DNA from: Chroogloeocystis siderophila 5.2 s.c.1
Lineage (GTDB): Bacteria; Cyanobacteriota; Cyanobacteriia; Cyanobacteriales; Chroococcidiopsidaceae
DNA length: 64,000 nucleotides
Direction: 5' to 3'
Assembly: GCF_001904655.1 (NCBI RefSeq)
Contig: NZ_MRCC01000005.1
Span: 124,001-188,000, forward strand
The notes below the pieces were generated by a model. It was not told the origin of the DNA, did not search any database, and saw only the letters and a list, made by a program, of their open reading frames with translations. Shown here piece after piece: positions 47,598-58,010 of the stretch (position 1 is its first letter; every line of letters starts with the position of its first letter). A program made the position numbers and the translations under genes.

Positions 47598-49769
47598 ATG
47601 GCGAACTCAACTGTGAGGAGAAGTGTCAATCGCGATCGCCGCCGTGCGGGGCAAGAAAAATCAAAATCCTTGCCACTCATAACGAGGCGCTTTGCGGCTT
47701 GGACAGTCGAAGTATCTTTAATTATTACGAGTGCTGTAGTTCCTTTCGGATTAGGAGTCTATACTCAAGCACGCACTGAAGGAACGCAGCCGATAAATCC
47801 AGTACTAGCAATAGCCGAAGACGCGATCACGACAACCTTGGCGCTGCCGCCAAGTAACCGCCCGCAACAAGTCGCCCCACTGACAAATTGGCTTTGGACG
47901 GGCGCGTTAGTCGCCCCGATTATCCTGAGTAGTTGGCAGCTATATCTCCTCGCCAAAACAGGTAGTACTCTCCCTAAGCGTTGGTTTGGCGTGCGCGTTG
48001 TGACTGCTGCGGGAAATCCTGCGGGAATGCGACGTATCCTGCTACGCGAAGTCGTTGGGGCTTGGGGCGTACCACTGCTAGTCGCTTATATATTGTGGCA
48101 CTTTAGCAGTACGTTTCCTTCGCTGGGAATGTTGGCAGGGTTTTCGCTACTGACACTACTCGGAGAAGGCATCAGCGCGCGATTTAACCGTTACCGTCGC
48201 TGCTGGCACGATCTACTAGCAGGAACTTATGTTGTTGACGCCAATCGCAGCTATGCGGCGTTACTTGGCAATTTACGCCCCGCAACGAGTCCGTTGATTT
48301 CCCAGTACGCACCATATGCCGCGCATCCTGTTTCGCCAACTGTGACAATGGCAACAGCTGTACTACCCCGCAAACGCCAAAAACCCGATTGGTGGCGTTG
48401 GATGCGGCGAAATCCTGGTTTTGTGATACTATTTATTACTCTTAGCAGTATGGCGGCTGTGCTTGGTACTTTAGTCGGTACTCAAGTTTACATTCAAACA
48501 CAAGCAAACCAACGTCAGCTAAGACAGCAAAATAGTCAACAATTTTTAGAATTGGTGCAAAAACTTAGTGACAATGCACCTACGACTGTAGAAGAACGTC
48601 GTAAAGCAATTACTGCACTGGGAACAATCAACGATCCGCAAGCCCTACAAATGCTTGTCGATCTTTTAGGGCAAGAAACTGATCCGCTTTTGCTGGATAC
48701 GATTCAACAAACAATCGCGAGTACTGGGCTACGCGTCATCCCACATTTGCGGCGCTCCAATCAGTCTATAGCTAATGCGTTAGATTATGTGCGCTACAGC
48801 AGTAAACCCGAAGAACTGACACTGCATCAACAACGTCTCGAAGCAACACAACGCGCGATCGCCAATCTCCTAAGTATCTATAGTGGTCATCTCAACGGCG
48901 TTGACTTAAGCCGGACAATTCTCGGAGAAAACTTGACTGATTCGGCTTTACCCTTCGCGCTGTTTCTCGATAATGTCAATTTATCAGGAATTCAGCTGCG
49001 CGGTGCCAATCTTAACCAAGGAAGCTTGCGCGGTACGCAATGGCGATCGGTGGGTGAAGATCGGCGCTGGAACACCGCTGACGATCGCATTGCTGACTTG
49101 AGTGACGCGCAACTCAAAGCTGCAAACTTAACGGAAGCTAACCTCAGCCGGATCGCGATGCATGGCGCAAATCTCACCCATGCGATTCTTAACCGCGCGA
49201 ATCTCGCTGGCACAAACTTGATGGGTGCTAATCTCAGTAGTACACAAATTGTCGGAGCTAACTTGCAAGATGTCGTGTTAGAAAACGCCAGTTTGACAGG
49301 TACCGATTTAGCCGCTGCTGATTTATCGCGTGCAAATCTCCGCGCAGCAAGATTAGGTCGTGCGAGTGCTTTAGGGACGCAGTTACAATATGCTAATGCG
49401 ACAGCATCTGACTGGCGCGGTGCTGATTTATCAGGCGCAGATCTCTCTCACGCTAATTTGAAAGATGCTGACTTAAGTGATTCGCGATTGAGTGGTGTCA
49501 GTTTTCGCAATGCACAGTTGCAAAATACAAACTTGCGTAACGCGGATTTGAGAAAAGCAGATTTACGTGGCGCGCAGCTAGTCCAAACTGATATGCAAGG
49601 TGCAATTCTTTTTAAATCGCCCTCTCCCGATCAATTTATTCAAGCCCCTCCCGAAGCGATGCTGTCTGCGATTATCGAGGGTGTTGATTTTAGCAACGCG
49701 AAGAATTTAGATGCGAAACAACTAGCGTATATTTGTACACAGGGTGGTCGTCATCCTCGTTGTCCCTAA
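47598..49769 (+). CDS. RDD-domain membrane protein fused to pentapeptide repeats
   Basis: 723 residues from ATG 47598, with AGGAAGG upstream; a GTG at 47595 is also in frame. An RDD-like domain (about 28-215) starts with ITRRFAAWTVE and has further membrane helices, with a late NRYRRCWHDLLAGTYVV. Another membrane helix lies at about 275-297, then a short helical HEAT-like segment (PTTVEERRKAITALGTINDPQAL). From about residue 430 to the end there are A(D/N)LXX pentapeptide repeats (GANLNQ, ANLTEANLS, ADLSRANL), which form a right-handed quadrilateral beta-helix. Transport or membrane-regulatory role is a guess. Confidence 0.8.
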   Translation: MANSTVRRSVNRDRRRAGQEKSKSLPLITRRFAAWTVEVSLIITSAVVPFGLGVYTQARTEGTQPINPVLAIAEDAITTTLALPPSNRPQQVAPLTNWLWTGALVAPIILSSWQLYLLAKTGSTLPKRWFGVRVVTAAGNPAGMRRILLREVVGAWGVPLLVAYILWHFSSTFPSLGMLAGFSLLTLLGEGISARFNRYRRCWHDLLAGTYVVDANRSYAALLGNLRPATSPLISQYAPYAAHPVSPTVTMATAVLPRKRQKPDWWRWMRRNPGFVILFITLSSMAAVLGTLVGTQVYIQTQANQRQLRQQNSQQFLELVQKLSDNAPTTVEERRKAITALGTINDPQALQMLVDLLGQETDPLLLDTIQQTIASTGLRVIPHLRRSNQSIANALDYVRYSSKPEELTLHQQRLEATQRAIANLLSIYSGHLNGVDLSRTILGENLTDSALPFALFLDNVNLSGIQLRGANLNQGSLRGTQWRSVGEDRRWNTADDRIADLSDAQLKAANLTEANLSRIAMHGANLTHAILNRANLAGTNLMGANLSSTQIVGANLQDVVLENASLTGTDLAAADLSRANLRAARLGRASALGTQLQYANATASDWRGADLSGADLSHANLKDADLSDSRLSGVSFRNAQLQNTNLRNADLRKADLRGAQLVQTDMQGAILFKSPSPDQFIQAPPEAMLSAIIEGVDFSNAKNLDAKQLAYICTQGGRHPRCP

Positions 49770-49901
49770 TTTGTTGAGTGATGAGTGGCTAGTGATTGGT
49801 AGTTAGTGTTGAGTGTTGAATTAACTCAACATTCATCCGTGATGACTTCTCTGCTTTGATTTTAAAGCCCTAGCCCCGATTGATGTGAGGAGTGGTGAAT
49901 A

Positions 49902-50405
49902 ATGCAACGTTTGAATTATTTTGTGGGAGTAGGTGCGATCGCACTCATCAGCGGTTTGACACAACCAGCATTTGCCCAGGCTGCTTATGGTAGTTATATC
50001 GGTGTTGGTCCTGCGGTAGGATTAAGTCGAGACGCTGAGGGCGATGGTCGTCAACTCGGTGGTGTAGTTGCCGTACGATACAAAATTTTAGAAGCACCTT
50101 TTTCTTTACGGACACAAGCATTTATCGGCAGTAATACTGCTGTTGTCCCTACAGTTTCGTATGATGTCCCGCTGAGTTGGCAAACTGATGCATATATCGG
50201 GGCTGGAATTGTTTTTACTAACGGAAATACGCCTTCTCCGGTAGGAGATCAAGTCAGTTTTGCGCTACAGCCAGGAATTGATTACGTTGTTCCTAATAGC
50301 AATACGGTCATATTTGGTAATGCAGTCATTGCTTTTGATGCTTTCCGTGATGGCGGTGGTAATGCGATATCCATTCAAGGCGGTGTTGGTTTGAGATTTA
50401 GGTAA
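49902..50405 (+). CDS. Small outer-membrane beta-barrel-like protein
   Basis: 167 residues. Signal peptide (about 1-25, ending AFA). The mature part alternates hydrophobic and polar residues in short strands with glycine turns (GSYIGVGPAVGLS, TDAYIGAGIVFTNG) and ends with Phe-Arg after a strand (GGVGLRFR), close to the terminal aromatic usual for outer-membrane proteins. Function unknown. Confidence 0.65.
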   Translation: MQRLNYFVGVGAIALISGLTQPAFAQAAYGSYIGVGPAVGLSRDAEGDGRQLGGVVAVRYKILEAPFSLRTQAFIGSNTAVVPTVSYDVPLSWQTDAYIGAGIVFTNGNTPSPVGDQVSFALQPGIDYVVPNSNTVIFGNAVIAFDAFRDGGGNAISIQGGVGLRFR

Positions 50406-51088
50406 TTCGCTATTGTCTTTCCGCTTGAGTGCGGGTGAAGCGTCGGTACTGCTGCTGATGAATATCTCAGGAGCAGTTAATCGTTATTGACCTAGCAAAT
50501 ACTACCTTCTATAAAACTACTTTATACGACACAGGTATTCTCAAGTCATTATGAGTTTAACTATCTAATATAAAAAGTTAGTCGTACTTTTGCGCGTAGG
50601 GAAATTCATCATTCGCATTCAGTCAATGTAAAACGCATCAAACTCTAATGTTAAACTTCAACTCTAAATTGCCTTCTAACATCTAACACATTTCACCTAT
50701 CAGAGTTTTAAGTTAAATGACAAAATTCTACTTAGCCATAGTGACCATAGTTCAGATTGGTAGCTTACTACAACTACCTAAATTTAAGTAAAATCCGAAA
50801 ATTCTTGAGAAGTTCAGTATTTTTATCGTTGAATTTACAGTCACCAAGAAATATTTATTATATAGTGCCATTCATCTACTATAGTGCTCACTACGAAAAA
50901 ATAAATTAAACTAATTTAAATTGATAAACGCTTACTGCTTTGCAAAATTAAAGCAAAAACCGTACAAATGACAATCTAAAACTTTGAAAGTAAAATGTCT
51001 TTATACGTTGAACCGCAATTTGCTTTTTTAAATTTTTATAGATAGCAACTACTCAATAAGAAGATTGCTAATTCAATAGTCAAGCCGC
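50406..51088. other. AT-rich spacer before the GGDEF/EAL gene
   Basis: About 680 bases, strongly AT-rich, with no supported gene or RNA. It probably contains the promoter and leader of the signalling gene that follows. Confidence 0.4.
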
Positions 51089-54000
51089 ATGAAACTCAAG
51101 CAAAAATTAATTTGTGCTTTTTTAGGTACTTCTTTCTTGTTGGGAGTGACTAGTAGTATTTCTTTATTAAATAATATAAGAGTTAGATATAGTATTAACC
51201 AAGTAACAAAAAGCTCTTTAGAAGAATTCGCTAACTCGAATGAAGTTTCGCTAGTATTACAAAAAATACAAGCTACATTACGAGAATTATTAGAGGAAAA
51301 ACATCACAGTAGTTATCAGACAGACAAAACAGAAGAAACTCAAACTAGAATAATCAATCTCAAGAAAACAGTACTACAAGATTTATCAAAAGTTAGTGGT
51401 CATATAGATCTAAGTAAGCAAGCAACTACCCAAGGAATTAAACTTGCTGCCATAGACGTAAAAAAGCGTTTAAAAGAAGAGGAAAAACTAGAAGATTTAG
51501 AAGAAATTGAATCTAGGGTTTTAGGGTACGAAAATAATATCATTCATTTATTTAGTTTGGCTAATCAAGATATTGAATTAGCTGCCAGTTTTTTTGAAGA
51601 AGAATTAGAACCTCACTTTGAAACACAGCTAGTACCTCTAATTGTGGAATATAATCACGATGCAAGAGGAGAACTTTTAACCGAAGTTCAACAAGTTCAA
51701 GGAGCGCTCAATCGAGCAAATAAACTTATACTTTTCTCAACAGCTTTGGCTTTTTCTTCTGCACTTGGCTTAGGGTCTTTTATTTCCAGTTCAATTGCTA
51801 AACCATTAATTAAACTTACTCAAGCAGCAAATAGAGTAGGTGAAGGAGAGACTTCTACAAGAGTAAATATCAAAAATCAAGATGAAATAGGTATTTTGGC
51901 TGCTGCTTTTAATCAAATGCTAGATGATTTGAATACTACGATGGTATCTAAATCTTATCTAGATAGTATCATTGAATTCATGGCAGATGCTTTGATTGTT
52001 TTAGATACTAACTTAGTAATTCTTAGAGTTAATTTAGCTACAGCTAAAATTTTAGAAACTTGCCCAGATAAAATTATTGAAAAATCAATAAAAGCTTTAT
52101 TTCCACAAGAAGAAAAACTTGAAAGATTAAGTATTCAAGAAATTTTAAGTAGGGGAAAGATAGAAATCTTGGCAACGTACTGGCTGACAAATACAGGCAA
52201 ACAGAAACCTATATCGTTTTCAGCTACAGCCATGTACAATCAGCAAGGTAAACTACAAGGAATAGTTTGTGTAGCACAAGATATAACAGAGCGCAAGCAA
52301 AGTCAAGAAAGACTGACGAAGATTAACGAATGTTTTTTGAGTTTCGGTACAGATCCAACAGCAAATATTAATCGACTAACGGCGCTTTGTGGTGAACTTT
52401 TAGGCGCAGTTGGTGCTAGTTATTATCAGCTAGAAAAGGCAAAAGTTTGTTTAGTAGGACAATGGCAAATTGCATCAGAAGACAAGCTTGAGGTTAATTC
52501 ACCCGAAAGTGTTTTTGAGCAGTTGATTCAACAATGCTGTGAAGATCGTTATGTGGGTCACGATTCACAAAAATCACATGAAGCCAACATACATCTAAAG
52601 ATATTAACTAAAAAAGCCAAAACTTATATATGTCAAGCGGTCAAATGTAAAGAGACGATTGTTGGTGCGCTGTGTGCATATCAGCACAATTTGACTTTAA
52701 CTGAAGCGGATAAAAAAATTATTGGGATTATTGCCGCAGCAATTGGAGTTGAAGAACAACGCCGAGAAATTCAGGAAGCTTTACGTGAAAGCGACGAAAG
52801 GTATGCGCTAGCCACGAGTGGTACTAACGATGGATTGTGGGATTGGGATTTAAATACAAATGAAGTTTATTTTTCTCCGCGTTGGAAATCGATGTTGGGC
52901 TATCAGGAAAGAGAAATTGGTAACACGGTAGAAGACTGGTTTAATTTGGTGCATTTACAAGACATTGACCACCTAAAAGCGGCGATCGCATCGCATTTAC
53001 AAGCACAAACACCACAACTAGAAAAAGAATACCGGATTTTACACAAAGATGGTGCTTATCGTTGGATGCTCAGTCGCGGATTAGCGGTACGCGATCGCGA
53101 TGGTAAACCTTATCGCCTCGCAGGTTCGCAAGCTGATATTACCGCCAGCAAAGCCGCAGAAACCGAATTGTTGCATCAAGTTTTTCATGATGCTTTAACC
53201 GGATTACCGAATCGCCTCTTGTTCACCGAACAGTTAGAGCAAAGCATAGAACGTGTCCGCCAGCAAGAAGATTATTCGTTTGCGGTGTTATTTTTAGATC
53301 TTGACCGCTTCAAGGTTGTCAATGATAGTCTTGGTCATTTGATTGGCGATCAGCTATTGATTGCGATCGCGCGTCGCCTCAAAATGTGCGTGCGTCCTGA
53401 AGATATCGTTGCGCGCCTTGGTGGTGACGAATTTACCATCTTACTAGAAAATATTCGTAAAGTAGAAGATGCCACGCAAATTGCCGAACGCATTCAAAAC
53501 GCATTAGCTTTGCCATTTAACTTTGAAGGACACGAAGTTTTTACCTCAGCAAGTATTGGCATTGCTTTTAGTACGACAGGTTACGAAAAACCCGAAGATT
53601 TATTGCGAGATGCTGATACAACTATGTACCGTGCCAAAGGATTGGGTAAAGCACGATACGCCGTTTTTGATACGAGTATGCACGCTCAAGCCGTGGCACT
53701 GTTACAAATGGAAACGTATCTCCGCCGCGCCGTAGAACGTCAAGAATTTCAGCTTCACTATCAACCGATCGTTAATTTAAAAACGCGAGAGTTAGTCGGT
53801 TTTGAAGCACTCATCCGTCTTTGGCACGCAGAACGCGGGTTCATTTCTCCAGCAGAATTTATTCCTGTGGCGGAGGAAACTGGCTTAATTATTCAAATTG
53901 GTACCTGGGTACTGCGCGAAGCTTGTCGTCAAATGTATGAATGGCAGCAGAAATTTACTGCGGCGCGCAATTTAAAAATGAGTGTCAATATATCGCCCAA

Positions 54001-54487
54001 ACAATTTCGCCAGCTTGATTTAGTAACGCAAGTCGAGCAAAATTTGCGAGAAACAGGACTCAACGCCCGCGATTTAAAGCTAGAAATTACCGAAAGTACG
54101 CTTGTCGAAAATGCTGATTTAGTTGCAAGCATGTTGAAAGAAATGCAAGCTTTAGGAATTGGTTTATCAATTGATGATTTTGGAACTGGGTACTCATCAT
54201 TAAGCTATTTACACCGCTTTGCAATTGATACCTTAAAAATTGATAAATCCTTTATTAAGGACTTTAATACTGATGGGGAAAAAAGCAAAATTGTTAATAC
54301 AGTGATCGTTCTGGCAGAGAATTTGGGCATTGATGTTATTGCCGAAGGTGTAGAAACTGCTGAACAAGCCTATCTTCTTCAAGAACTTAAGTGTCAATTT
54401 GGGCAAGGCTTTTTATTTTCGCGTCCACTCGACGCGCAAGCAACCGAAGCTTTAATTGCTGCAAAATTAGAATGTATGTGGGTGTAG
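51089..54487 (+). CDS. Membrane-bound cyclic-di-GMP synthase/hydrolase (HAMP-PAS-GAF-PAS-GGDEF-EAL)
   Basis: 1132 residues. Transmembrane helix 1 (about 8-28), an extracytoplasmic helical sensor (30-210), helix 2 (about 213-235), HAMP (235-288), PAS (about 290-400), GAF-like (410-560), PAS with PAC (about 565-695), GGDEF at residues 778-782 (fully intact, RLGGDEF) and EAL at 906-908 followed by the QLHYQPI-type preceding strand and DDFGTGYSSLSYLH. Both active sites look complete, so the protein could make and degrade cyclic di-GMP, or use one domain as a sensor. It stands alone, so the signal is unknown. Confidence 0.93.
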   Translation: MKLKQKLICAFLGTSFLLGVTSSISLLNNIRVRYSINQVTKSSLEEFANSNEVSLVLQKIQATLRELLEEKHHSSYQTDKTEETQTRIINLKKTVLQDLSKVSGHIDLSKQATTQGIKLAAIDVKKRLKEEEKLEDLEEIESRVLGYENNIIHLFSLANQDIELAASFFEEELEPHFETQLVPLIVEYNHDARGELLTEVQQVQGALNRANKLILFSTALAFSSALGLGSFISSSIAKPLIKLTQAANRVGEGETSTRVNIKNQDEIGILAAAFNQMLDDLNTTMVSKSYLDSIIEFMADALIVLDTNLVILRVNLATAKILETCPDKIIEKSIKALFPQEEKLERLSIQEILSRGKIEILATYWLTNTGKQKPISFSATAMYNQQGKLQGIVCVAQDITERKQSQERLTKINECFLSFGTDPTANINRLTALCGELLGAVGASYYQLEKAKVCLVGQWQIASEDKLEVNSPESVFEQLIQQCCEDRYVGHDSQKSHEANIHLKILTKKAKTYICQAVKCKETIVGALCAYQHNLTLTEADKKIIGIIAAAIGVEEQRREIQEALRESDERYALATSGTNDGLWDWDLNTNEVYFSPRWKSMLGYQEREIGNTVEDWFNLVHLQDIDHLKAAIASHLQAQTPQLEKEYRILHKDGAYRWMLSRGLAVRDRDGKPYRLAGSQADITASKAAETELLHQVFHDALTGLPNRLLFTEQLEQSIERVRQQEDYSFAVLFLDLDRFKVVNDSLGHLIGDQLLIAIARRLKMCVRPEDIVARLGGDEFTILLENIRKVEDATQIAERIQNALALPFNFEGHEVFTSASIGIAFSTTGYEKPEDLLRDADTTMYRAKGLGKARYAVFDTSMHAQAVALLQMETYLRRAVERQEFQLHYQPIVNLKTRELVGFEALIRLWHAERGFISPAEFIPVAEETGLIIQIGTWVLREACRQMYEWQQKFTAARNLKMSVNISPKQFRQLDLVTQVEQNLRETGLNARDLKLEITESTLVENADLVASMLKEMQALGIGLSIDDFGTGYSSLSYLHRFAIDTLKIDKSFIKDFNTDGEKSKIVNTVIVLAENLGIDVIAEGVETAEQAYLLQELKCQFGQGFLFSRPLDAQATEALIAAKLECMWV

Positions 54488-54684
54488 AGAGTGTAAAAAA
54501 GTGCAGGAAAGTCTCTACACGAACGTCTGCTTTACTTCTTTTGCTCACACGAGCTAGTAGCACTAGCAACGAATTACTAACTTCATAGTTCCGTAACTCC
54601 TTTTCGTTTCAAGCAGCTGTTGTCTACGTTAGAACGATACAATAATAAAGCCCGTTTAGACCTGCTGGTAGCCGATAATTGCTA

Positions 54685-55443
54685 ATGTCTGTCGCGAAAA
54701 ACTTGCTTTACGAAGGCAAAGCGAAAATCATTTACACAACCGATGAGCCAGAAATTTTACTGGCACATTATAAAGATGATGCTACGGCTTTTAATGCTCA
54801 AAAGCGTGGCAAAATTGTGGGAAAAGGCGAGATTAACTGCAAAATCTCTCAAGCATTATTTCAGTATTTAGAAGCGCGCGGCATTCGCACTCATTTCATT
54901 GACTGCCCAGCACCGAATCAGATGCGGGTGATGCGAGTGAAAATCTTGCCTTTAGAAGTTGTTGTCAGGAACATTGCTGCTGGTAGTCTCTGTCAACAAA
55001 CAGGGTTGCCACTCGGTACCCTTTTGAAACAGCCATTAGTGGAGTTTTACTATAAAAATGACCAACTGGGAGATCCGCTGTTGACACGCGATCGCTTGTT
55101 ACTGATGGAATTAGCAACTCCTGATGAGCTAGACCAATTACAGCAGCAAGCATTGCAAATTAATCGTTATCTCTCAGAGTTTTTTCAAAGCTGCGGCATA
55201 ACCTTGGTAGACTTCAAGCTAGAGTTTGGCTTGGATACCCAAGGCACAATTCGATTAGCCGACGAAATCAGTCCTGATACCTGCCGTCTCTGGAACTCCG
55301 CAGACACCGATCCTAACAACCGCGTCATGGATAAAGACCGCTTCCGCCGCGACTTAGGAAATGTGGAAAACGCTTACCAACAAGTTTTAGAACGGATTCA
55401 ACTGAGAGGTCAGGAGTCAGAGGTCAGAGGTCAGGGAAATTAG
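54685..55443 (+). CDS. purC: Phosphoribosylaminoimidazole-succinocarboxamide synthase
   Basis: 252 residues from ATG 54685. YEGKAK at the start and the ATP-grasp-like SAICAR synthetase motifs KIVGKGEINCKIS, VRNIAAGSL and LVDFKLEFG are intact. The enzyme catalyses the seventh/eighth step of purine synthesis. The last twelve residues (GQESEVRGQGN) are encoded by (GAGGTCA)n heptad DNA that has invaded the 3' end. The rest ends near EVLERI-type family C-termini. It precedes the Omp85 gene on the same strand. Confidence 0.94.
   Translation: MSVAKNLLYEGKAKIIYTTDEPEILLAHYKDDATAFNAQKRGKIVGKGEINCKISQALFQYLEARGIRTHFIDCPAPNQMRVMRVKILPLEVVVRNIAAGSLCQQTGLPLGTLLKQPLVEFYYKNDQLGDPLLTRDRLLLMELATPDELDQLQQQALQINRYLSEFFQSCGITLVDFKLEFGLDTQGTIRLADEISPDTCRLWNSADTDPNNRVMDKDRFRRDLGNVENAYQQVLERIQLRGQESEVRGQGN
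55406..55433. repeat. Heptad repeat inside purC 3' end
   Basis: Four 7-mers GAGGTCA, GGAGTCA, GAGGTCA, GAGGTCA directly before the purC stop. The same heptad, in the reverse orientation (TGACCTC), lies before the methyltransferase gene at 61619-61646 and appears in the glycerate kinase C-terminus. Confidence 0.8.
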
Positions 55444-55513
55444 AGCAAGGACTGAGTTAACCTCTCGTCCCTCGCTCCTAACCCCTAGTCCCTGTTAAAA
55501 GTAGACATGGTGT

Positions 55514-57958
55514 GTGGACGTGCTGAATAGGTTGAAGAAAATGCGTATATCCCCTTTTTGGGCAGCAACAGTAGCGATCGCTGCTCCGTTAAGCTTAACA
55601 GTTCCGGCTGCGGGACAAACGGTAGATCCATCTCAAATCAAATCAGGATCTCAGCCACCACAAATGGCACAAGCGCCAATTTCAGCAACAGGTGTTGTTG
55701 TCGAAACAAAGACGGAACAACGACAACACAAGGCAAAGTTGCTCCTCGGACAAACGCCCGTAACTCCAACAATACCAAATCAAACAAACGAGCAAGCACC
55801 AAGCCCTGCGCCGCAGCCACAACCATCGCCAGTATTTCCGTCGCCGAATATTCAGGGAGTTCCAGCAACTCCACCGCAACAGCCAGTTCCAGTAACTCCG
55901 CCTCCAGGTGCAGGAGGAGTACCGCGCCAAGAAACACCAAATCGCCTACAAGTGCCGATTACTCCAGAAGCACCGCTAGATACACCACCAGGTGAAGAGA
56001 GTGTTCCAGCACCTGCAACGCCTCCGCAACCGGTTCCCCTACCCGAAGGAGTGCAACCGGAAGTCGCCCCACCAGTAACACCCCAGCCAGAAACGCAACC
56101 AGAAGCCACCCCACCAGATACCGCGCCACAAGTTCTTGTTTCTGAAGTTGTTGTGAGTGCAGAAACGGGAGTATTAGATCCTGAACTAGAAAATCAAGTT
56201 TATCAAGCAGTGCGTACGGTTCCAGGAAGGACAACAACACGCACGCAGTTACAAGAAGATATTAATGCGATCTTCGCGACAGGTTTCTTCTCGAACGTCC
56301 GTGCAGAACCCACAGACACGCCCTTGGGAGTTCGCGTTACATTTATTGTGCAACCTAACCCAGTTTTACGCTCGGTGCAAGTGCAAGCTAACCCAGGTAC
56401 TAATGTTCCTTCGGTGTTGCCAGCGGAGGTTGTCAATAATATCTTTCAGCCGCAGTACGGCAGAATTTTGAATTTGCGGCAGCTACAAGAAGGAATTCAG
56501 CAGTTAAACCGCTGGTATCAAGATAATGGTTATGTTTTGGCACAAGTTGTGGCAGCGCCGCAAGTTTCCGCCGATGGAGTGGTCACGCTGGAAGTCGCTG
56601 AAGGTGTTGTCGAAGATATTCAAGTTCGCTTTATTAGCGAAGGCGAAGCAACAGACGATGAAGGACGACCCATTGAAGGTCGGACGCGTGATTTTATCAT
56701 TACCCGCGAATTAGCACTGCGACCAGGACAAGTTTTTAACCGCACGGTAGTGCAACAAGATTTGCAGCGCGTCTTTGGTTTGGGTTTGTTTGAAGACGTT
56801 AATGTTTCTTTAAACCCTGGTCAAGACCCACGACAAGTTGTCGTTGTTGTTAATGTGGATGAACGTAATAGTGGTTCGATTGCGGCTGGTGCTGGTTTTA
56901 GCTCAGCGAGTGGCTTGTTTGGTACATTGAGTTACCAAGAACAAAACTTGGGTGGGAACAACCAAAAAGTTGGCGCCGAATTACAAGTAGGACAGCGCGA
57001 AGTCTTGTTCGATGTCCGCTTTACTGATCCTTGGATTGCGGGAGATCCATTTCGTACTTCGTATACCGTGAATGCCTTCCGTCGCCGCTCGATTTCTTTG
57101 GTGTTTGATAGTAGTGACGAGCAGTTTGAAGTTATCAATAATGACGGTGAGCTTTTAGGCGATCGCCCCCGTGTATTACGCCTCGGTGGTGGCGTGACAT
57201 TTACGCGTCCTTTATCACGAAATCCGCTAGAAAGATCCGAATGGACCGCCTCAGCTGGGTTGGAATATCAAAGAATTTCGATTCGCGATTCCGATGGCGA
57301 TTTAAGACCACAAGGACAGGTAGGACCTGATGGCGAACCAACTGACCTTAGTTTTTCGGGTACAGGAATTGATGACTTGTTGACTTTGCAAGTTGGATTA
57401 GTGCGCGATCGCCGCAATAACGTATTGCGCCCGACGGCTGGTTCACTACTGCGGTTTGGGGTTGAGCAATCGGTTCCCATCGGTTCAGGAAGTATCTTGC
57501 TCAATCGCCTACGCGGCAGCTATAGTCAATACCTACCAGTCAACTTTACTAACTTCGCCGAAGGACCCGAAACCCTCGCGTTTAATATCCAAGCGGGAAC
57601 TGTTCTAGGCGACCTACCACCGTATGAAGCTTTTGCGTTAGGAGGTGTAAACTCGGTACGAGGTTTTAACGAAGGCGATTTGGGAACTGGTCGCAGTTTT
57701 GTACAAGCCACTGCGGAGTATCGATTCCCCATTTTCTCCGTCGTTGGCGGTGCGTTATTCGTTGATGTCGCCTCAGATTTAGGTACAGGTGAGAATGTAC
57801 CTGGAAACCCAGCCGGACAACTCGATAAACCTGGTAGTGGTTTTGGCTATGGTATCGGTTTGCGCGTTCAGTCTCCACTAGGACCACTGCGGATTGACTA
57901 CGGTTTCAATAGCGAAGGTGACAATCGCCTGCACTTTGGGATTGGCGAACGCTTCTAA
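55514..57958 (+). CDS. Outer membrane protein assembly factor, Omp85/BamA family
   Basis: 814 residues. Signal peptide (about 12-36) then a long Pro/Gln-rich linker (about 80-210), three POTRA-like domains (about 210-460) and a 16-stranded barrel. The barrel motif VRGFNEGDLGTGRSF near residue 720 is the conserved VRG(F/Y) inward loop. It ends IGERF, the terminal aromatic of a barrel. GTG at 55514 is listed as the start; ATG at 55541 is possible. Cyanobacterial Omp85 with few POTRA domains is the relative of plastid Toc75. It lies between purC and lpxC, consistent with outer-membrane biogenesis. Confidence 0.92.
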   Translation: MDVLNRLKKMRISPFWAATVAIAAPLSLTVPAAGQTVDPSQIKSGSQPPQMAQAPISATGVVVETKTEQRQHKAKLLLGQTPVTPTIPNQTNEQAPSPAPQPQPSPVFPSPNIQGVPATPPQQPVPVTPPPGAGGVPRQETPNRLQVPITPEAPLDTPPGEESVPAPATPPQPVPLPEGVQPEVAPPVTPQPETQPEATPPDTAPQVLVSEVVVSAETGVLDPELENQVYQAVRTVPGRTTTRTQLQEDINAIFATGFFSNVRAEPTDTPLGVRVTFIVQPNPVLRSVQVQANPGTNVPSVLPAEVVNNIFQPQYGRILNLRQLQEGIQQLNRWYQDNGYVLAQVVAAPQVSADGVVTLEVAEGVVEDIQVRFISEGEATDDEGRPIEGRTRDFIITRELALRPGQVFNRTVVQQDLQRVFGLGLFEDVNVSLNPGQDPRQVVVVVNVDERNSGSIAAGAGFSSASGLFGTLSYQEQNLGGNNQKVGAELQVGQREVLFDVRFTDPWIAGDPFRTSYTVNAFRRRSISLVFDSSDEQFEVINNDGELLGDRPRVLRLGGGVTFTRPLSRNPLERSEWTASAGLEYQRISIRDSDGDLRPQGQVGPDGEPTDLSFSGTGIDDLLTLQVGLVRDRRNNVLRPTAGSLLRFGVEQSVPIGSGSILLNRLRGSYSQYLPVNFTNFAEGPETLAFNIQAGTVLGDLPPYEAFALGGVNSVRGFNEGDLGTGRSFVQATAEYRFPIFSVVGGALFVDVASDLGTGENVPGNPAGQLDKPGSGFGYGIGLRVQSPLGPLRIDYGFNSEGDNRLHFGIGERF

Positions 57959-58010
57959 TTCAGAGGTAGCGTTGGGGCTAGGGTAGGAAGAAGGGAGAGG
58001 TGAAATCAAC

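Noticed and set aside
47476-47599. 40-codon frame ending over the start of the RDD/pentapeptide gene
   Set aside because: No ribosome binding site and no recognisable motif; a leader peptide cannot be excluded but is unsupported.
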